This document shows, piece by piece, positions 1-8,916 of a DNA stretch of 64,000 nt. The first letter of the stretch is position 1. Every line of letters begins with the position of its first letter. This stretch comes from Candidatus Peregrinibacteria bacterium. GTDB lineage: Bacteria > Patescibacteriota > Gracilibacteria > UBA1369 > LOWO2-01-FULL-3. The DNA lies in contig JAUUZY010000005.1 of assembly GCA_030592015.1 (NCBI GenBank), positions 1 to 64,000 on the forward strand, read 5' to 3'. Position numbers and translations under genes: made by a program. The notes under the pieces are model-generated. The model did not search any database. It worked only from the letters and a program-made list of their open reading frames with translations, and had not been told where the DNA came from.

Positions 1-8
1 AAGCAAAA

Positions 9-1766
9 CTACTGACCCACAACAAGATCAGCCTCAATTCCCTTCAGAAAGTCCTGAAGAGTCATTACCTCTTGCTCCTTAGTAGCATAGTCTCTGACTG
101 CAACAGTCTTGTCTGCTACTTCCTTTTCACCAACTACAAGCATATAAGGTGATTTTTGCATTTCAGCATTTCTGATTTTCTTTCCAAGAGTTTCATTTGA
201 AGCATCAATCTCAACTCTAATATCTTTAGCCTTCAGTTCCTTTGCAACTTTTTCCGCATAATCATTGAACTTCTCTGACACAGGAAGGATCTTTGCCTGC
301 ACAGGAGAGAGCCATAGTGGCAGTGCTCCGGCATAGTGTTCTATCAAAATAGCCATAAACCTCTCCAGAGATCCAAGAATAGCTCTGTGAATCACTATTG
401 GAGTGTGAGATTTTCCATCCTTGCCTTCATATTCCAGCCCAAACCTCTCCGGCATCTGGAAATCAATCTGCACAGTCGCACATTGCCATTCTCTCTTAAG
501 TGAATCCCTTATTTTGAAATCTATTTTTGGACCATAAAATGCTCCATCACCGGGATTTAGTTCATAGTCAATTTTTCCCTTCTTCAGCGCACTTGCTAAA
601 GCCTTTTCTGCATTGTCCCATTGCTCATCTGTCCCCATAGCCTTCTCGGGTTTGGTAGACAGGACAACATCATATTCAAAATCAAAAACCTCTTTATAAA
701 CAAATTGCACAAAGTCGATACAAGCTAAAATTTCATCCTCAATCTGCTCAGGAGTCACAAAACAATGTGCATCATCCATACAGAACTTCCTAACTCTGGT
801 CATTCCACCAAGCGCACCTCTGAGTTCATTCCTATGAAGCATCGCAAAATCAGCAATTCTCACAGGCAGATCTCTATAACTCTTCAAATGCATCTTGTAC
901 ATGAGCATATGTGAAGGACAATTCATTGGCTTGAGTGAGGCTTCCTTTCCGTCCATATCCACTTGGAACATATTATCTTTATAATGCTCCCAGTGACCAC
1001 TTGTTTCCCACAAACTTTTATCATAAACAAGAGGAGTAATAACTTCATCATATTCACGTTTCACATATTCCTTTCTCAAAAATTCAATTAACTTATTAAA
1101 AACTATTGTTCCTTTAGGCAAAAAGAACACAGATCCGGGAGAAATATCGTGGAATCGTATCAAATCAAGCTGCACACCAAGTTTTCTATGATCTCTTTTC
1201 TTTGCCTCAGCTAATTGTTTCAAATATGCATCCAGCTCTTCCCTTGTATGCCAACATGTTCCATAAATCCTCTGTAGCATCGGATTCTTTTCATCACCCT
1301 TCCAATACGCACCGGATATTTTCAAGAGCTTAAACGGCCCAATCTGACCTGTGTGTTCCACATGTTTACCCTCACAAAGATCAACAAACGCCGCTTTTCC
1401 ATCACCATGCATCACATTCTCATAAAAACTGATTTCCTTACCATCCTTCGCAAATTCCTTCACCAATTCTGCCTTATATTTCTGTCCTGTCATCTCCAAA
1501 AACTCGAGAGCTTTATCCGCAGGTTCTTTCTTTTCAACAAATTTCTGATTTTGCTTAACAATCTGCTTCATTCTCTTTTCAAGTAGCGGCAAATCTTCGG
1601 GAATCAAAGTCCTCGGCAGGTCAAAATCATAATAAAACCCATCATCAATACATGGCCCTATAGCAAGTTTTGCCTCAGGGAACATATCTAAAACAGCCTG
1701 AGCCAATACATGTGAGCATGAATGACGCATCGCCTCCAAATCAACTTTTTCTTTATTTTTAGACAT
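9..1766 (-). CDS. thrS: Threonyl-tRNA synthetase, lacking the N-terminal TGS domain
   Basis: 585 aa. Editing domain begins almost at Met1 (MRHSCSHVLAQAV). Class II catalytic motifs PMNCPSHMLMYK and HRNELRGALGGMTRVRKFCMDDAHCF. Typical anticodon-binding C-terminus. Confidence 0.97.
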   Translation of the reverse strand: MSKNKEKVDLEAMRHSCSHVLAQAVLDMFPEAKLAIGPCIDDGFYYDFDLPRTLIPEDLPLLEKRMKQIVKQNQKFVEKKEPADKALEFLEMTGQKYKAELVKEFAKDGKEISFYENVMHGDGKAAFVDLCEGKHVEHTGQIGPFKLLKISGAYWKGDEKNPMLQRIYGTCWHTREELDAYLKQLAEAKKRDHRKLGVQLDLIRFHDISPGSVFFLPKGTIVFNKLIEFLRKEYVKREYDEVITPLVYDKSLWETSGHWEHYKDNMFQVDMDGKEASLKPMNCPSHMLMYKMHLKSYRDLPVRIADFAMLHRNELRGALGGMTRVRKFCMDDAHCFVTPEQIEDEILACIDFVQFVYKEVFDFEYDVVLSTKPEKAMGTDEQWDNAEKALASALKKGKIDYELNPGDGAFYGPKIDFKIRDSLKREWQCATVQIDFQMPERFGLEYEGKDGKSHTPIVIHRAILGSLERFMAILIEHYAGALPLWLSPVQAKILPVSEKFNDYAEKVAKELKAKDIRVEIDASNETLGKKIRNAEMQKSPYMLVVGEKEVADKTVAVRDYATKEQEVMTLQDFLKGIEADLVVGQ

Positions 1767-1813
1767 AGATTTTTATAAGTCAATTTACTACAATAAATTG
1801 GGCAAACAATAAC

Positions 1814-2941
1814 ATGAAACTTTCCTCGCTACAACTTGAAAACTTCCGTAATTACCGTAGTTACAGCTACAAATTTAATGACGAAAAAAACGTCACGATT
1901 TTACTTGGGCCAAACGGAAAAGGAAAAACAAATTTTCTAGAAGCAATATATGTGCTTTCTCTGGGTAAGTCCTTCAGATCCATCATGCACGGGGATATGA
2001 TTGAATGGGAAATGGACTATATGCGATGCAAGGGAACGATTATACAGGATGATGAGGAGGTTGAACTGGAGGTTTTCTATTCAATTACTCCGCGCAAATC
2101 CAAAAATTTCAAAAAGAATGATGTTAATCTCAAAAATAGTGAGTATATGGGGAATCTTTTAACAGTTTTGTTTCATCCGGAAGACTTAAACATGCTTTAT
2201 CTGAGTCCGTCCCTCAGAAGACGGTATATGAACATTCTTTTATCGCAGACTGACAGGAAATATCTCTACGCCCTTAGCAAATACAACAAAATTCTCAAGC
2301 AACGGAATGTGCTGCTTGGGGTGATTCGGGAGGCACGATTTGGCGGAAGAGATACAACAAAATTGAAGGAAGATCTTGATGCATGGGATACACAAATAGT
2401 GGAATTCGGAAGCCAGATAATAGCCAAGAGGATAGCTCTTGTAAAATTTCTCATCGCCAATCTGGAAAAGATATATCGCTCAATTTCATCCAAGAAAGAA
2501 ACAATAGAACTGATATACGATAGTAAAATTGTGAAAAGGCAATTCCCAGCGGAAGAAGAAATAGCACAATTATACAGAGATGAGCTCTTCAATCGTATGG
2601 AAAGAGACACAAGATCAACAAAGACAAGTGCCGGGCCACACAGAGACGACTTAAAGTTCCTCATAGATGGCAAAGATATATCATCAGCCGCATCACGAGG
2701 GGAGTTCCGCACGCTATTATTGGCCATAAAAATAGCCGAAATAGAGTTTATAAAGGAAAAAACAGGCCGAAATCCAATATTGTTATTGGATGATGTATTC
2801 TCTGAATTAGACAGGAAACGGCAGGGGCATCTACTAAAATGTATAAAAAACTGTCAAACAATCATAACAACAACAGACCTAGAAAACCTTAAAGATGTGC
2901 AGGAGAAAGCCGAAACTATAACACTTGTCGAATTGGAATAA
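1814..2941 (+). CDS. recF: DNA replication/repair protein RecF
   Basis: KLSSLQLENFRNY and Walker A GPNGKGKTNFLEAI at the N-terminus; SAGPHRDDL and LLLDDVFSELD signature near the C-terminus. Confidence 0.95.
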   Translation: MKLSSLQLENFRNYRSYSYKFNDEKNVTILLGPNGKGKTNFLEAIYVLSLGKSFRSIMHGDMIEWEMDYMRCKGTIIQDDEEVELEVFYSITPRKSKNFKKNDVNLKNSEYMGNLLTVLFHPEDLNMLYLSPSLRRRYMNILLSQTDRKYLYALSKYNKILKQRNVLLGVIREARFGGRDTTKLKEDLDAWDTQIVEFGSQIIAKRIALVKFLIANLEKIYRSISSKKETIELIYDSKIVKRQFPAEEEIAQLYRDELFNRMERDTRSTKTSAGPHRDDLKFLIDGKDISSAASRGEFRTLLLAIKIAEIEFIKEKTGRNPILLLDDVFSELDRKRQGHLLKCIKNCQTIITTTDLENLKDVQEKAETITLVELE

Positions 2942-2953
2942 GTGTGTTATAAT
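2925..2953 (+). promoter_or_regulatory. Predicted extended -10 promoter for the downstream PrsW-family gene, inside the recF 3' end
   Basis: TGT-TATAAT (TGn-TATAAT) at 2945-2953; weak -35 TTGTCG at 2925-2930 with 17-bp spacing. Confidence 0.45.
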
Positions 2954-2983
2954 AACAAGAAAGGGAAAAACAAAAATAAAAAA

Positions 2984-3874
2984 ATGGAAGGAATATATCA
3001 AATAATTGGGTCTGTCATTTTGGCGCTTGTGCCAGCGGTGATTTGGGGCTACATCTTCTACAAGAAAAACCCAAAAGACAAAGCCTTAACTGCACTAACA
3101 TTTTTAGTGGGGGCAATGGCTGTATTTCCAATATTGCTATACAAACTCTCATGGACAGTTTTACCGTGGCTAAATGCTTTCAAGTTTGCAGATAACTACG
3201 CAGAGGACGTAATTGGCTTCACAAGTATGTTGGTGCTTCCTTTGAGTGTACTTATTACATTCATGCTTGTGGGGTTGATAGAAGAGGTCTCAAAGATGCT
3301 TTCAGTAAAGATGGTTGATGATGACAAGTTACAATGCATAGATGATTCTATCGAATTCTTTATAATTGCGGCTCTTGGATTCTCATTCACAGAAAACATC
3401 CTTTATTTCTACAATATATGGCTCACACATGGTGCGGGAGATCTACTTTTACCATTTATCTTTAGGTCATCATTTTCAAGTTTTGCACATATTTTATTCT
3501 CAGGAGTACTTGGCTACTACTACGGAATCGCACACTTCGCCAAGCCTATACTTCAGGAGGAGATTAAGAAAAACAGAAGACATTGGACAGTAATACTTCA
3601 CAAAATTTTCAACCTGAGAAAAGTTAAACTGTTTCATCAGGAAAAGATATTTGAAGGCTTGCTTGTGGCAATAGGACTACATGCAATTTTCAATATTTTT
3701 CTAGAGATGAATCTAACCTTCCTAATAGCTCCATATCTGATAAGTGGATATATCGCTTTAAACTATTTATTCAAGAAAAAGGAAAACCACAAGAACTATA
3801 GAAAGCTCGCAAAGGGATACAGAACCCATCCAGAGCGAAAATCCGGCATATATTTTGTACGGAATCCATTATAG
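2984..3874 (+). CDS. PrsW-family intramembrane metalloprotease-like protein
   Basis: Multi-TM. LIEEVSK, ALGFSFTENILYF and SFAHILFSGVLGYYYG match PrsW motifs. Start moved to ATG 2984 because the ORF-track GTG at 2942 lies on the predicted promoter. Confidence 0.82.
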   Translation: MEGIYQIIGSVILALVPAVIWGYIFYKKNPKDKALTALTFLVGAMAVFPILLYKLSWTVLPWLNAFKFADNYAEDVIGFTSMLVLPLSVLITFMLVGLIEEVSKMLSVKMVDDDKLQCIDDSIEFFIIAALGFSFTENILYFYNIWLTHGAGDLLLPFIFRSSFSSFAHILFSGVLGYYYGIAHFAKPILQEEIKKNRRHWTVILHKIFNLRKVKLFHQEKIFEGLLVAIGLHAIFNIFLEMNLTFLIAPYLISGYIALNYLFKKKENHKNYRKLAKGYRTHPERKSGIYFVRNPL

Positions 3875-3891
3875 TAATACACCCACCCCCC

Positions 3892-3920
3892 TTGTCAAAG
3901 CAGTGAAACTATGCTAGCGT
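3892..3920 (+). promoter_or_regulatory. Predicted promoter for uvrA
   Basis: TTGTCA (3892-3897), 17 bp, TAGCGT (3915-3920) with TGC extended -10. Confidence 0.4.
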
Positions 3921-3965
3921 TCTTCTACTGTAGCAATTTAAGCTGTTTTAAGGCAAAAAACGCAA

Positions 3966-6854
3966 ATGTCAAAGGATAAAATAATCGTAAAAGGGGCGAA
4001 AATCCACAACCTCCAAAACATAGATGTGGAGATTCCCCGGGATAAATTTACTGTAATTACAGGGTTGTCAGGCTCAGGAAAATCATCTTTAGCATTCGAT
4101 ACAATATACGCAGAGGGACAGAGAAGGTATGTGGAGAGTTTGTCCACCTATGCCAGAAATTTCCTGCAATTGATGGAAAAGCCGGACGTGGAATCTATTG
4201 AAGGACTTTCTCCTGCAATTTCAATTGATCAGAAATCAGCACCTAGAAACCCAAGGTCAACAGTAGGAACTGTGACTGAGATATATGACTATTTGAGGCT
4301 TCTATACGCGAAAGTGGGGACTCCTCATTGTCCAAAATGTGGAGAAACAATTGATAGACAGTCTGTACAGCAAATACTGGATGGTGTTGCTGCTTATAAA
4401 AAAGGGAAAAAGATATTGATACTGGCACCAATCGTTAGGGGTAGAAAGGGACAGCACTTAAAGGCTTTTGAAAAAGTTAGAAAAGAAGGATTCGTGCGTG
4501 TAAGAGTTGATGGGGAAATATACCCGGTGACAGACATTCCCGAGTTAGATGAGAACAAAAGCCATGACGTAGAGATTGTAGTGGACCGCTTGGTTGTTAA
4601 GGATTTTAATAAAAAGACACAAAAACTATCGTCAGGGCAGGAAATAGATCTTCCAAACCCGGACAGGACTCGTTTAGCGGATTCTATTGAGACTACAATA
4701 AAGTTTGGAGAAGGACTCATGCTGGTCGTAGACAACGATACCGGAGAAACAGATGTGTTTTCCGAGCACTTTGCATGTACAAGTTGTAATATAAGTGTAC
4801 CGGAAATCTCTCCAAGAAATTTTTCATTCAACAGTCCTCACGGGGCATGTCCTGAATGTCATGGATTGGGAACTAAGTTAGAAATAGACCCGGAATTGGT
4901 TTTGCCAAATAAAAAGCTAACACTGGGGGAAGGTGCGATCATGCCATGGTCCACAACAACTTCTCACCTTACTTGGTACAACAGAATACTTGAGAGTGTT
5001 GCAAAGGCTCACAAATTCTCAATGAGTGTCCCTATAAAAAATCTAGACGAAAAAGCTCTGGAGATAATTCTATATGGTGACAAAACTAGAAAATACAAAG
5101 TTGAAATGGGGCAGGGCGGAAAGGGATCGTTCACGGGGGATTACGAAACTAAGTTTGAGGGGGTGATTCCAAATCTTGAGCGAAGATTTCTTGAAACCGA
5201 CTCTGATTATGTGAGAAAGAAAATAGAGAATTTCATGAGGGTATTGGAGTGTCCAAGTTGTAAAGGGCAGAGACTAAGAGCTGAGATTTTAGCTGTGAAG
5301 GTAGCTGATCATTCAATTATAGACCTTACAGAATTTTCAATAGTAAAGGCGATTGATTTCTTCACAAATCTAAAGCTAAGTGAGATGAAGATGGAAATTG
5401 CCAATCAGATTTTGCATGAGGTTAAAAATAGACTGCAATTTCTTGAAAATGTAGGACTTTCCTACCTAACCCTGAATAGGGCAGCTAATACATTGTCTGG
5501 TGGAGAAGCGCAGAGAATTCGTCTGGCAACACAGATAGGATCTCGTCTCTCAGGCGTTATTTACGTACTGGATGAGCCAAGTATCGGTTTGCATCAAAAC
5601 GACAACGACAAGTTGATTAAAACGCTAATTTCATTAAGAGATATTGGAAATACAGTAATTGTAGTGGAACATGATACGGATACAATGATGGCTGCCGACT
5701 ATATATTGGATATAGGACCCGGAGCTGGAAAGCATGGGGGGAAAATTGTAGCAAAAGGAACCCCTGAAGAAATAATCAAAGATAAGAATTCCGTAACCGG
5801 AAGATACTTGTCAGGAAAACAAAAAATTGAGATACCAACAGAACGAAGAAAGGGAAATGGGAAAAATCTATCAATAGCAGGAGCGGCAGAGCACAACCTA
5901 AAAGAAGTTTCTGTTGATTTTCCATTGGGAACCTTTATAGCGGTTACCGGAGTTTCCGGATCGGGAAAATCGACTCTCGTTAACGATATACTTGTTAGAA
6001 GGATATCAAAGGAACTTTATGGCTCAAAAGCGCTTCCTGGGAAGCATAAAGAGGTAAATGGAATGGAGCACCTTGATAAAATAATAAACATTAACCAGTC
6101 ACCGATTGGTAGAACACCAAGATCAAATCCCGCAACATATACGGGAGTATTCACTGATATTAGAGATTTATTTGCACAAACACCTGAGGCAAAACTTAGG
6201 GGATACAAGGCGGGTAGGTTTAGTTTCAATGTGAAAGGTGGTAGGTGTGAGAAATGTTCAGGAGATGGAATAAAGAAAATAGAAATGCACTTCCTTCCGG
6301 ACATCTACGTCCCATGTGAAGAGTGTAAAGGTAAAAGATATAATAATGAGGCCTTAGAAGTAAGATATAGAGGTAAAAATATATATGAAGTACTGGAAAT
6401 GACGGTTGAGGAAGCTTTAGAGTTTTTTAAGGCGATTCCAAGCGTTAAAACCAAACTACAAACCTTATTTGAAGTAGGTCTAGGGTATATACACCTTGGA
6501 CAACCTGCCACAACACTTTCAGGTGGTGAGGCGCAAAGAATAAAGTTAGCTACGGAGCTTTCTAAAAGATCTACTGGAAAAACACTATACGTACTTGATG
6601 AGCCAACAACAGGTTTGCATTTCGAGGATGTGAAGAAGCTTCTGGATGTATTGCAAAGATTAGTCGAGAAAGGAAATACAGTTCTTGTAATAGAACACAA
6701 CCTGGACGTAATAAAGTCTGTGGATCATATAATCGATATGGGACCAGAGGGGGGTGACAAGGGTGGAGAGGCAATTGCAATTGGAACGCCTGAAGAAATA
6801 ATACTGGAAAAGCACTCCTACACAGGTCAGTGGCTCAAGAAGATTTTGAGCTAA
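3966..6854 (+). CDS. uvrA: Excinuclease ABC subunit A
   Basis: 962 aa. Two ABC modules ([28 protein letters not shown]), [12 protein letters not shown] twice, CxxC zinc fingers. Confidence 0.98.
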   Translation: MSKDKIIVKGAKIHNLQNIDVEIPRDKFTVITGLSGSGKSSLAFDTIYAEGQRRYVESLSTYARNFLQLMEKPDVESIEGLSPAISIDQKSAPRNPRSTVGTVTEIYDYLRLLYAKVGTPHCPKCGETIDRQSVQQILDGVAAYKKGKKILILAPIVRGRKGQHLKAFEKVRKEGFVRVRVDGEIYPVTDIPELDENKSHDVEIVVDRLVVKDFNKKTQKLSSGQEIDLPNPDRTRLADSIETTIKFGEGLMLVVDNDTGETDVFSEHFACTSCNISVPEISPRNFSFNSPHGACPECHGLGTKLEIDPELVLPNKKLTLGEGAIMPWSTTTSHLTWYNRILESVAKAHKFSMSVPIKNLDEKALEIILYGDKTRKYKVEMGQGGKGSFTGDYETKFEGVIPNLERRFLETDSDYVRKKIENFMRVLECPSCKGQRLRAEILAVKVADHSIIDLTEFSIVKAIDFFTNLKLSEMKMEIANQILHEVKNRLQFLENVGLSYLTLNRAANTLSGGEAQRIRLATQIGSRLSGVIYVLDEPSIGLHQNDNDKLIKTLISLRDIGNTVIVVEHDTDTMMAADYILDIGPGAGKHGGKIVAKGTPEEIIKDKNSVTGRYLSGKQKIEIPTERRKGNGKNLSIAGAAEHNLKEVSVDFPLGTFIAVTGVSGSGKSTLVNDILVRRISKELYGSKALPGKHKEVNGMEHLDKIININQSPIGRTPRSNPATYTGVFTDIRDLFAQTPEAKLRGYKAGRFSFNVKGGRCEKCSGDGIKKIEMHFLPDIYVPCEECKGKRYNNEALEVRYRGKNIYEVLEMTVEEALEFFKAIPSVKTKLQTLFEVGLGYIHLGQPATTLSGGEAQRIKLATELSKRSTGKTLYVLDEPTTGLHFEDVKKLLDVLQRLVEKGNTVLVIEHNLDVIKSVDHIIDMGPEGGDKGGEAIAIGTPEEIILEKHSYTGQWLKKILS

Positions 6855-6882
6855 AGTTGGTCTAAGTTTAGTTAGTTATATT

Positions 6883-6902
6883 AAATCCTAAAGGGTTTTT
6901 TG
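6883..6902 (+). terminator. Possible weak intrinsic terminator after uvrA
   Basis: AAATCC-TAAA-GGGTTT stem (one G-U pair) running into a T tract. Confidence 0.35.
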
Positions 6903-6919
6903 TTATTTGCTATGACTCG

Positions 6920-7024
6920 CTAAAGTTTAACTAAGTTTAATAAACTTTAATAAAGTTGAATTAAATTGCTGTATAAAATCAAAATATGTATAGATTAAAC
7001 GCCTAAAGTTTAACTAAGTTTAAT
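6920..7024 (+). repeat. Pair of identical 22-bp direct repeats CTAAAGTTTAACTAAGTTTAAT (6920-6941, 7003-7024) with degenerate copies nearby
   Basis: Exact 22-bp match at the two positions. Partial copies CTAAAGTTTAA at 7159-7169 and CTAAGTTTAGTTAGTT near 6863. Confidence 0.85.
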
Positions 7025-7041
7025 TAACTTGTGAAAAAGTG

Positions 7042-7070
7042 TTGAAAATTAAAAAGTCTTGTGTTAGATT
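7042..7070 (+). promoter_or_regulatory. Predicted sigma70-type promoter for the HTH gene
   Basis: TTGAAA (7042-7047), 17 bp, TAGATT (7065-7070). Confidence 0.35.
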
Positions 7071-7183
7071 TACTCCTGCAAGACGTTTGAAAACGAGGTG
7101 GAGGGATTGAAAAGATCTATAGAACGTGGTAAAATTGAATGAGACTAGATAAAGTAGTCTAAAGTTTAATTTAATAAAGTAGA

Positions 7184-7459
7184 ATGCTTGAAGAGAAGTT
7201 CTATACCACAGATCAGGTAGCAAAAATGCTACAAGTGCATCCCTTTACAATTCTGAAATTCATAAAGCAAGGAAAGCTGAATGGAATAAAGCTTGGAAGA
7301 GTTTATAGAATTAAAGAAGCAGATATCAAAATGTTCATTAATGAACGTTCTACTGCAAAACCTCGAACTTCAAAGAAGGAAGTACAAAAAGAAGAAAAAG
7401 TGCAAGAAGGAAGAAAGCCGTCAAACAAAGAAGGGGACGACCACTACTACATCATCTAA
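7184..7459 (+). CDS. Excisionase/MerR-like helix-turn-helix DNA-binding protein (HTH_17 type)
   Basis: FYTTDQVAKMLQVHPFTILKFIKQGKLNGIKLGRVYRIKEADIKMFI pattern; Lys/Glu-rich tail. Confidence 0.82.
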   Translation: MLEEKFYTTDQVAKMLQVHPFTILKFIKQGKLNGIKLGRVYRIKEADIKMFINERSTAKPRTSKKEVQKEEKVQEGRKPSNKEGDDHYYII

Positions 7460-7472
7460 ACACTGAAGATTA

Positions 7473-7643
7473 ATGATTATACATTGCCTTTCCTGCGGGA
7501 AATCAGTATCAAGCAATTCGCACCGATGCCCATATTGCATCTCAGAAATATCAAGCTTAACGCTTGAAATGAACGGACTGGAAGATAAGGCAAGATTCAA
7601 AGAGAAATTGAGAGAACTCGTGTTTGGACTGGTACATAAATAA
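7473..7643 (+). CDS. Small (56 aa) zinc-ribbon-like protein
   Basis: ORF below the 60-aa track cutoff: MIIHCLSCGKSVSSNSHRCPYCISEISSLTLEMNGLEDKARFKEKLRELVFGLVHK*. Two CxxC knuckles; starts 13 nt after the HTH gene. Confidence 0.6.
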   Translation: MIIHCLSCGKSVSSNSHRCPYCISEISSLTLEMNGLEDKARFKEKLRELVFGLVHK

Positions 7644-7741
7644 AAAACTAAATAAAAATCTCCAATACCCTAAGTTCGTTTGCCCACGAACTACAAAGAT
7701 TCGCCCCTCGGGGAGGATCAAAAACCCTAGAAAAGCCCAAA

Positions 7742-7764
7742 AAGAACCTCAAAGCGAGGTTCTT
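7742..7764. terminator. Bidirectional intrinsic terminator between the HTH/zinc-ribbon pair and the giant-protein operon
   Basis: Perfect 9-bp stem AAGAACCTC-AAAGC-GAGGTTCTT, followed by T's on + and preceded by A's (T's on -). Located between converging genes. Confidence 0.85.
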
Positions 7765-7776
7765 TTTATATTTAAA

Positions 7777-8916
7777 CTAGTTTCCTGAGCATTGCCTGTT
7801 ATTCATTGTCTCAACGCAGCTATAAACTTTATTTATAGCTGGGAGTCCATCAACTATGGCACTGTTAAGATTGTCCAATTCGCTAACCATAGCTTCAACC
7901 GTAGCATCACTACCTTCTTTATACAAAGCCTCAAAGCGTGAGTTCATAATTTTCTGCATATTTTCTATTGTATCGTTGAATTCCTCGGATTCAATAGCAC
8001 CCAAAAGCAAGCCATAGGTAGGTCCGGAACTTCCAAACTCAGGGCTATAATATGAAAGATCGTCATATATTTCCTGGTATCCGGTTGCTGCATCCTGATT
8101 GTTTATATTTAGCTGAACTAGGCCATCAAGGAATCCATCAAAGCTAGAATCGGGGAGTGATTCAACTAATTTTTCCACACGACCACCAACTCCTTTTTCA
8201 AGTTTTTCCCAGGCCGGCGCAACTCCACCGGCAGTCTTAATAAATTCATCCCATTTGTCTGAAACTGTCGACCATGAAGAGTTTTCGCAGAAAATATAGC
8301 TCTTTTTCTTGTCCTCGTATTTCAATTCCAACCTATTAAAGAAAACATCAAATTCTGTCTTTGCAAACTGTCCTGAATCCACATATCTCTCTTTCATGTC
8401 AGCATAAATCTTATTTCGAGAAGTAAATAGAGCCTCACCGTCCTCCCCAAATCTATATGTCAAAACATCGTAAGGAAGGTTAACAACAACAGAGCCATCA
8501 ACAATATTTCTCACATAGTACAATTCCGCATTAATCTCGCTGTAAGCCCTTTTCATATTTGGAAGCTTCTGAGTGTTACAAGTCAAAAATGCATCTCTTA
8601 TATACCTCTCTATTTTATCCTGCTGATTTATCAGTGAGATAATGTCATTTGCCTGACATTGGTTTTTGTAGAGTACGTCCTCCCAGATAGCGGTATACCC
8701 TTCAAGGCCATCACTCCAAATTATTGATCGTAGGAACAAAATAAAATCAACATTCCCCTTAGAAATGCAACGCCCAGCACTAAGATCCCCATCAACATTA
8801 GGATCTATATCAGAATTGTCTTGCGCACTTGCCTGCATAGGGGAGACCAGAAGCAGCAATAAAAGCCCTAAGGAAAGGATGATTTTCAAACGAGTTTTTA
8901 GTGATTTATTATGCAT
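7777..8916 (-). CDS. Secreted protein of unknown function (giant-operon gene 5)
   Basis: 379 aa with signal peptide MHNKSLKTRLKIILSLGLLLLLLVSPMQASAQD; 8-nt overlap with the preceding gene; Cys near C-terminus (RQCSGN). Confidence 0.8.
   Translation of the reverse strand: MHNKSLKTRLKIILSLGLLLLLLVSPMQASAQDNSDIDPNVDGDLSAGRCISKGNVDFILFLRSIIWSDGLEGYTAIWEDVLYKNQCQANDIISLINQQDKIERYIRDAFLTCNTQKLPNMKRAYSEINAELYYVRNIVDGSVVVNLPYDVLTYRFGEDGEALFTSRNKIYADMKERYVDSGQFAKTEFDVFFNRLELKYEDKKKSYIFCENSSWSTVSDKWDEFIKTAGGVAPAWEKLEKGVGGRVEKLVESLPDSSFDGFLDGLVQLNINNQDAATGYQEIYDDLSYYSPEFGSSGPTYGLLLGAIESEEFNDTIENMQKIMNSRFEALYKEGSDATVEAMVSELDNLNSAIVDGLPAINKVYSCVETMNNRQCSGN

Noticed and set aside
7704-7716. CCCCTCGGGGAGG hairpin near the operon end
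   Set aside because: Very short stem without a T tract; the true terminator is the 9-bp hairpin at 7742-7764.
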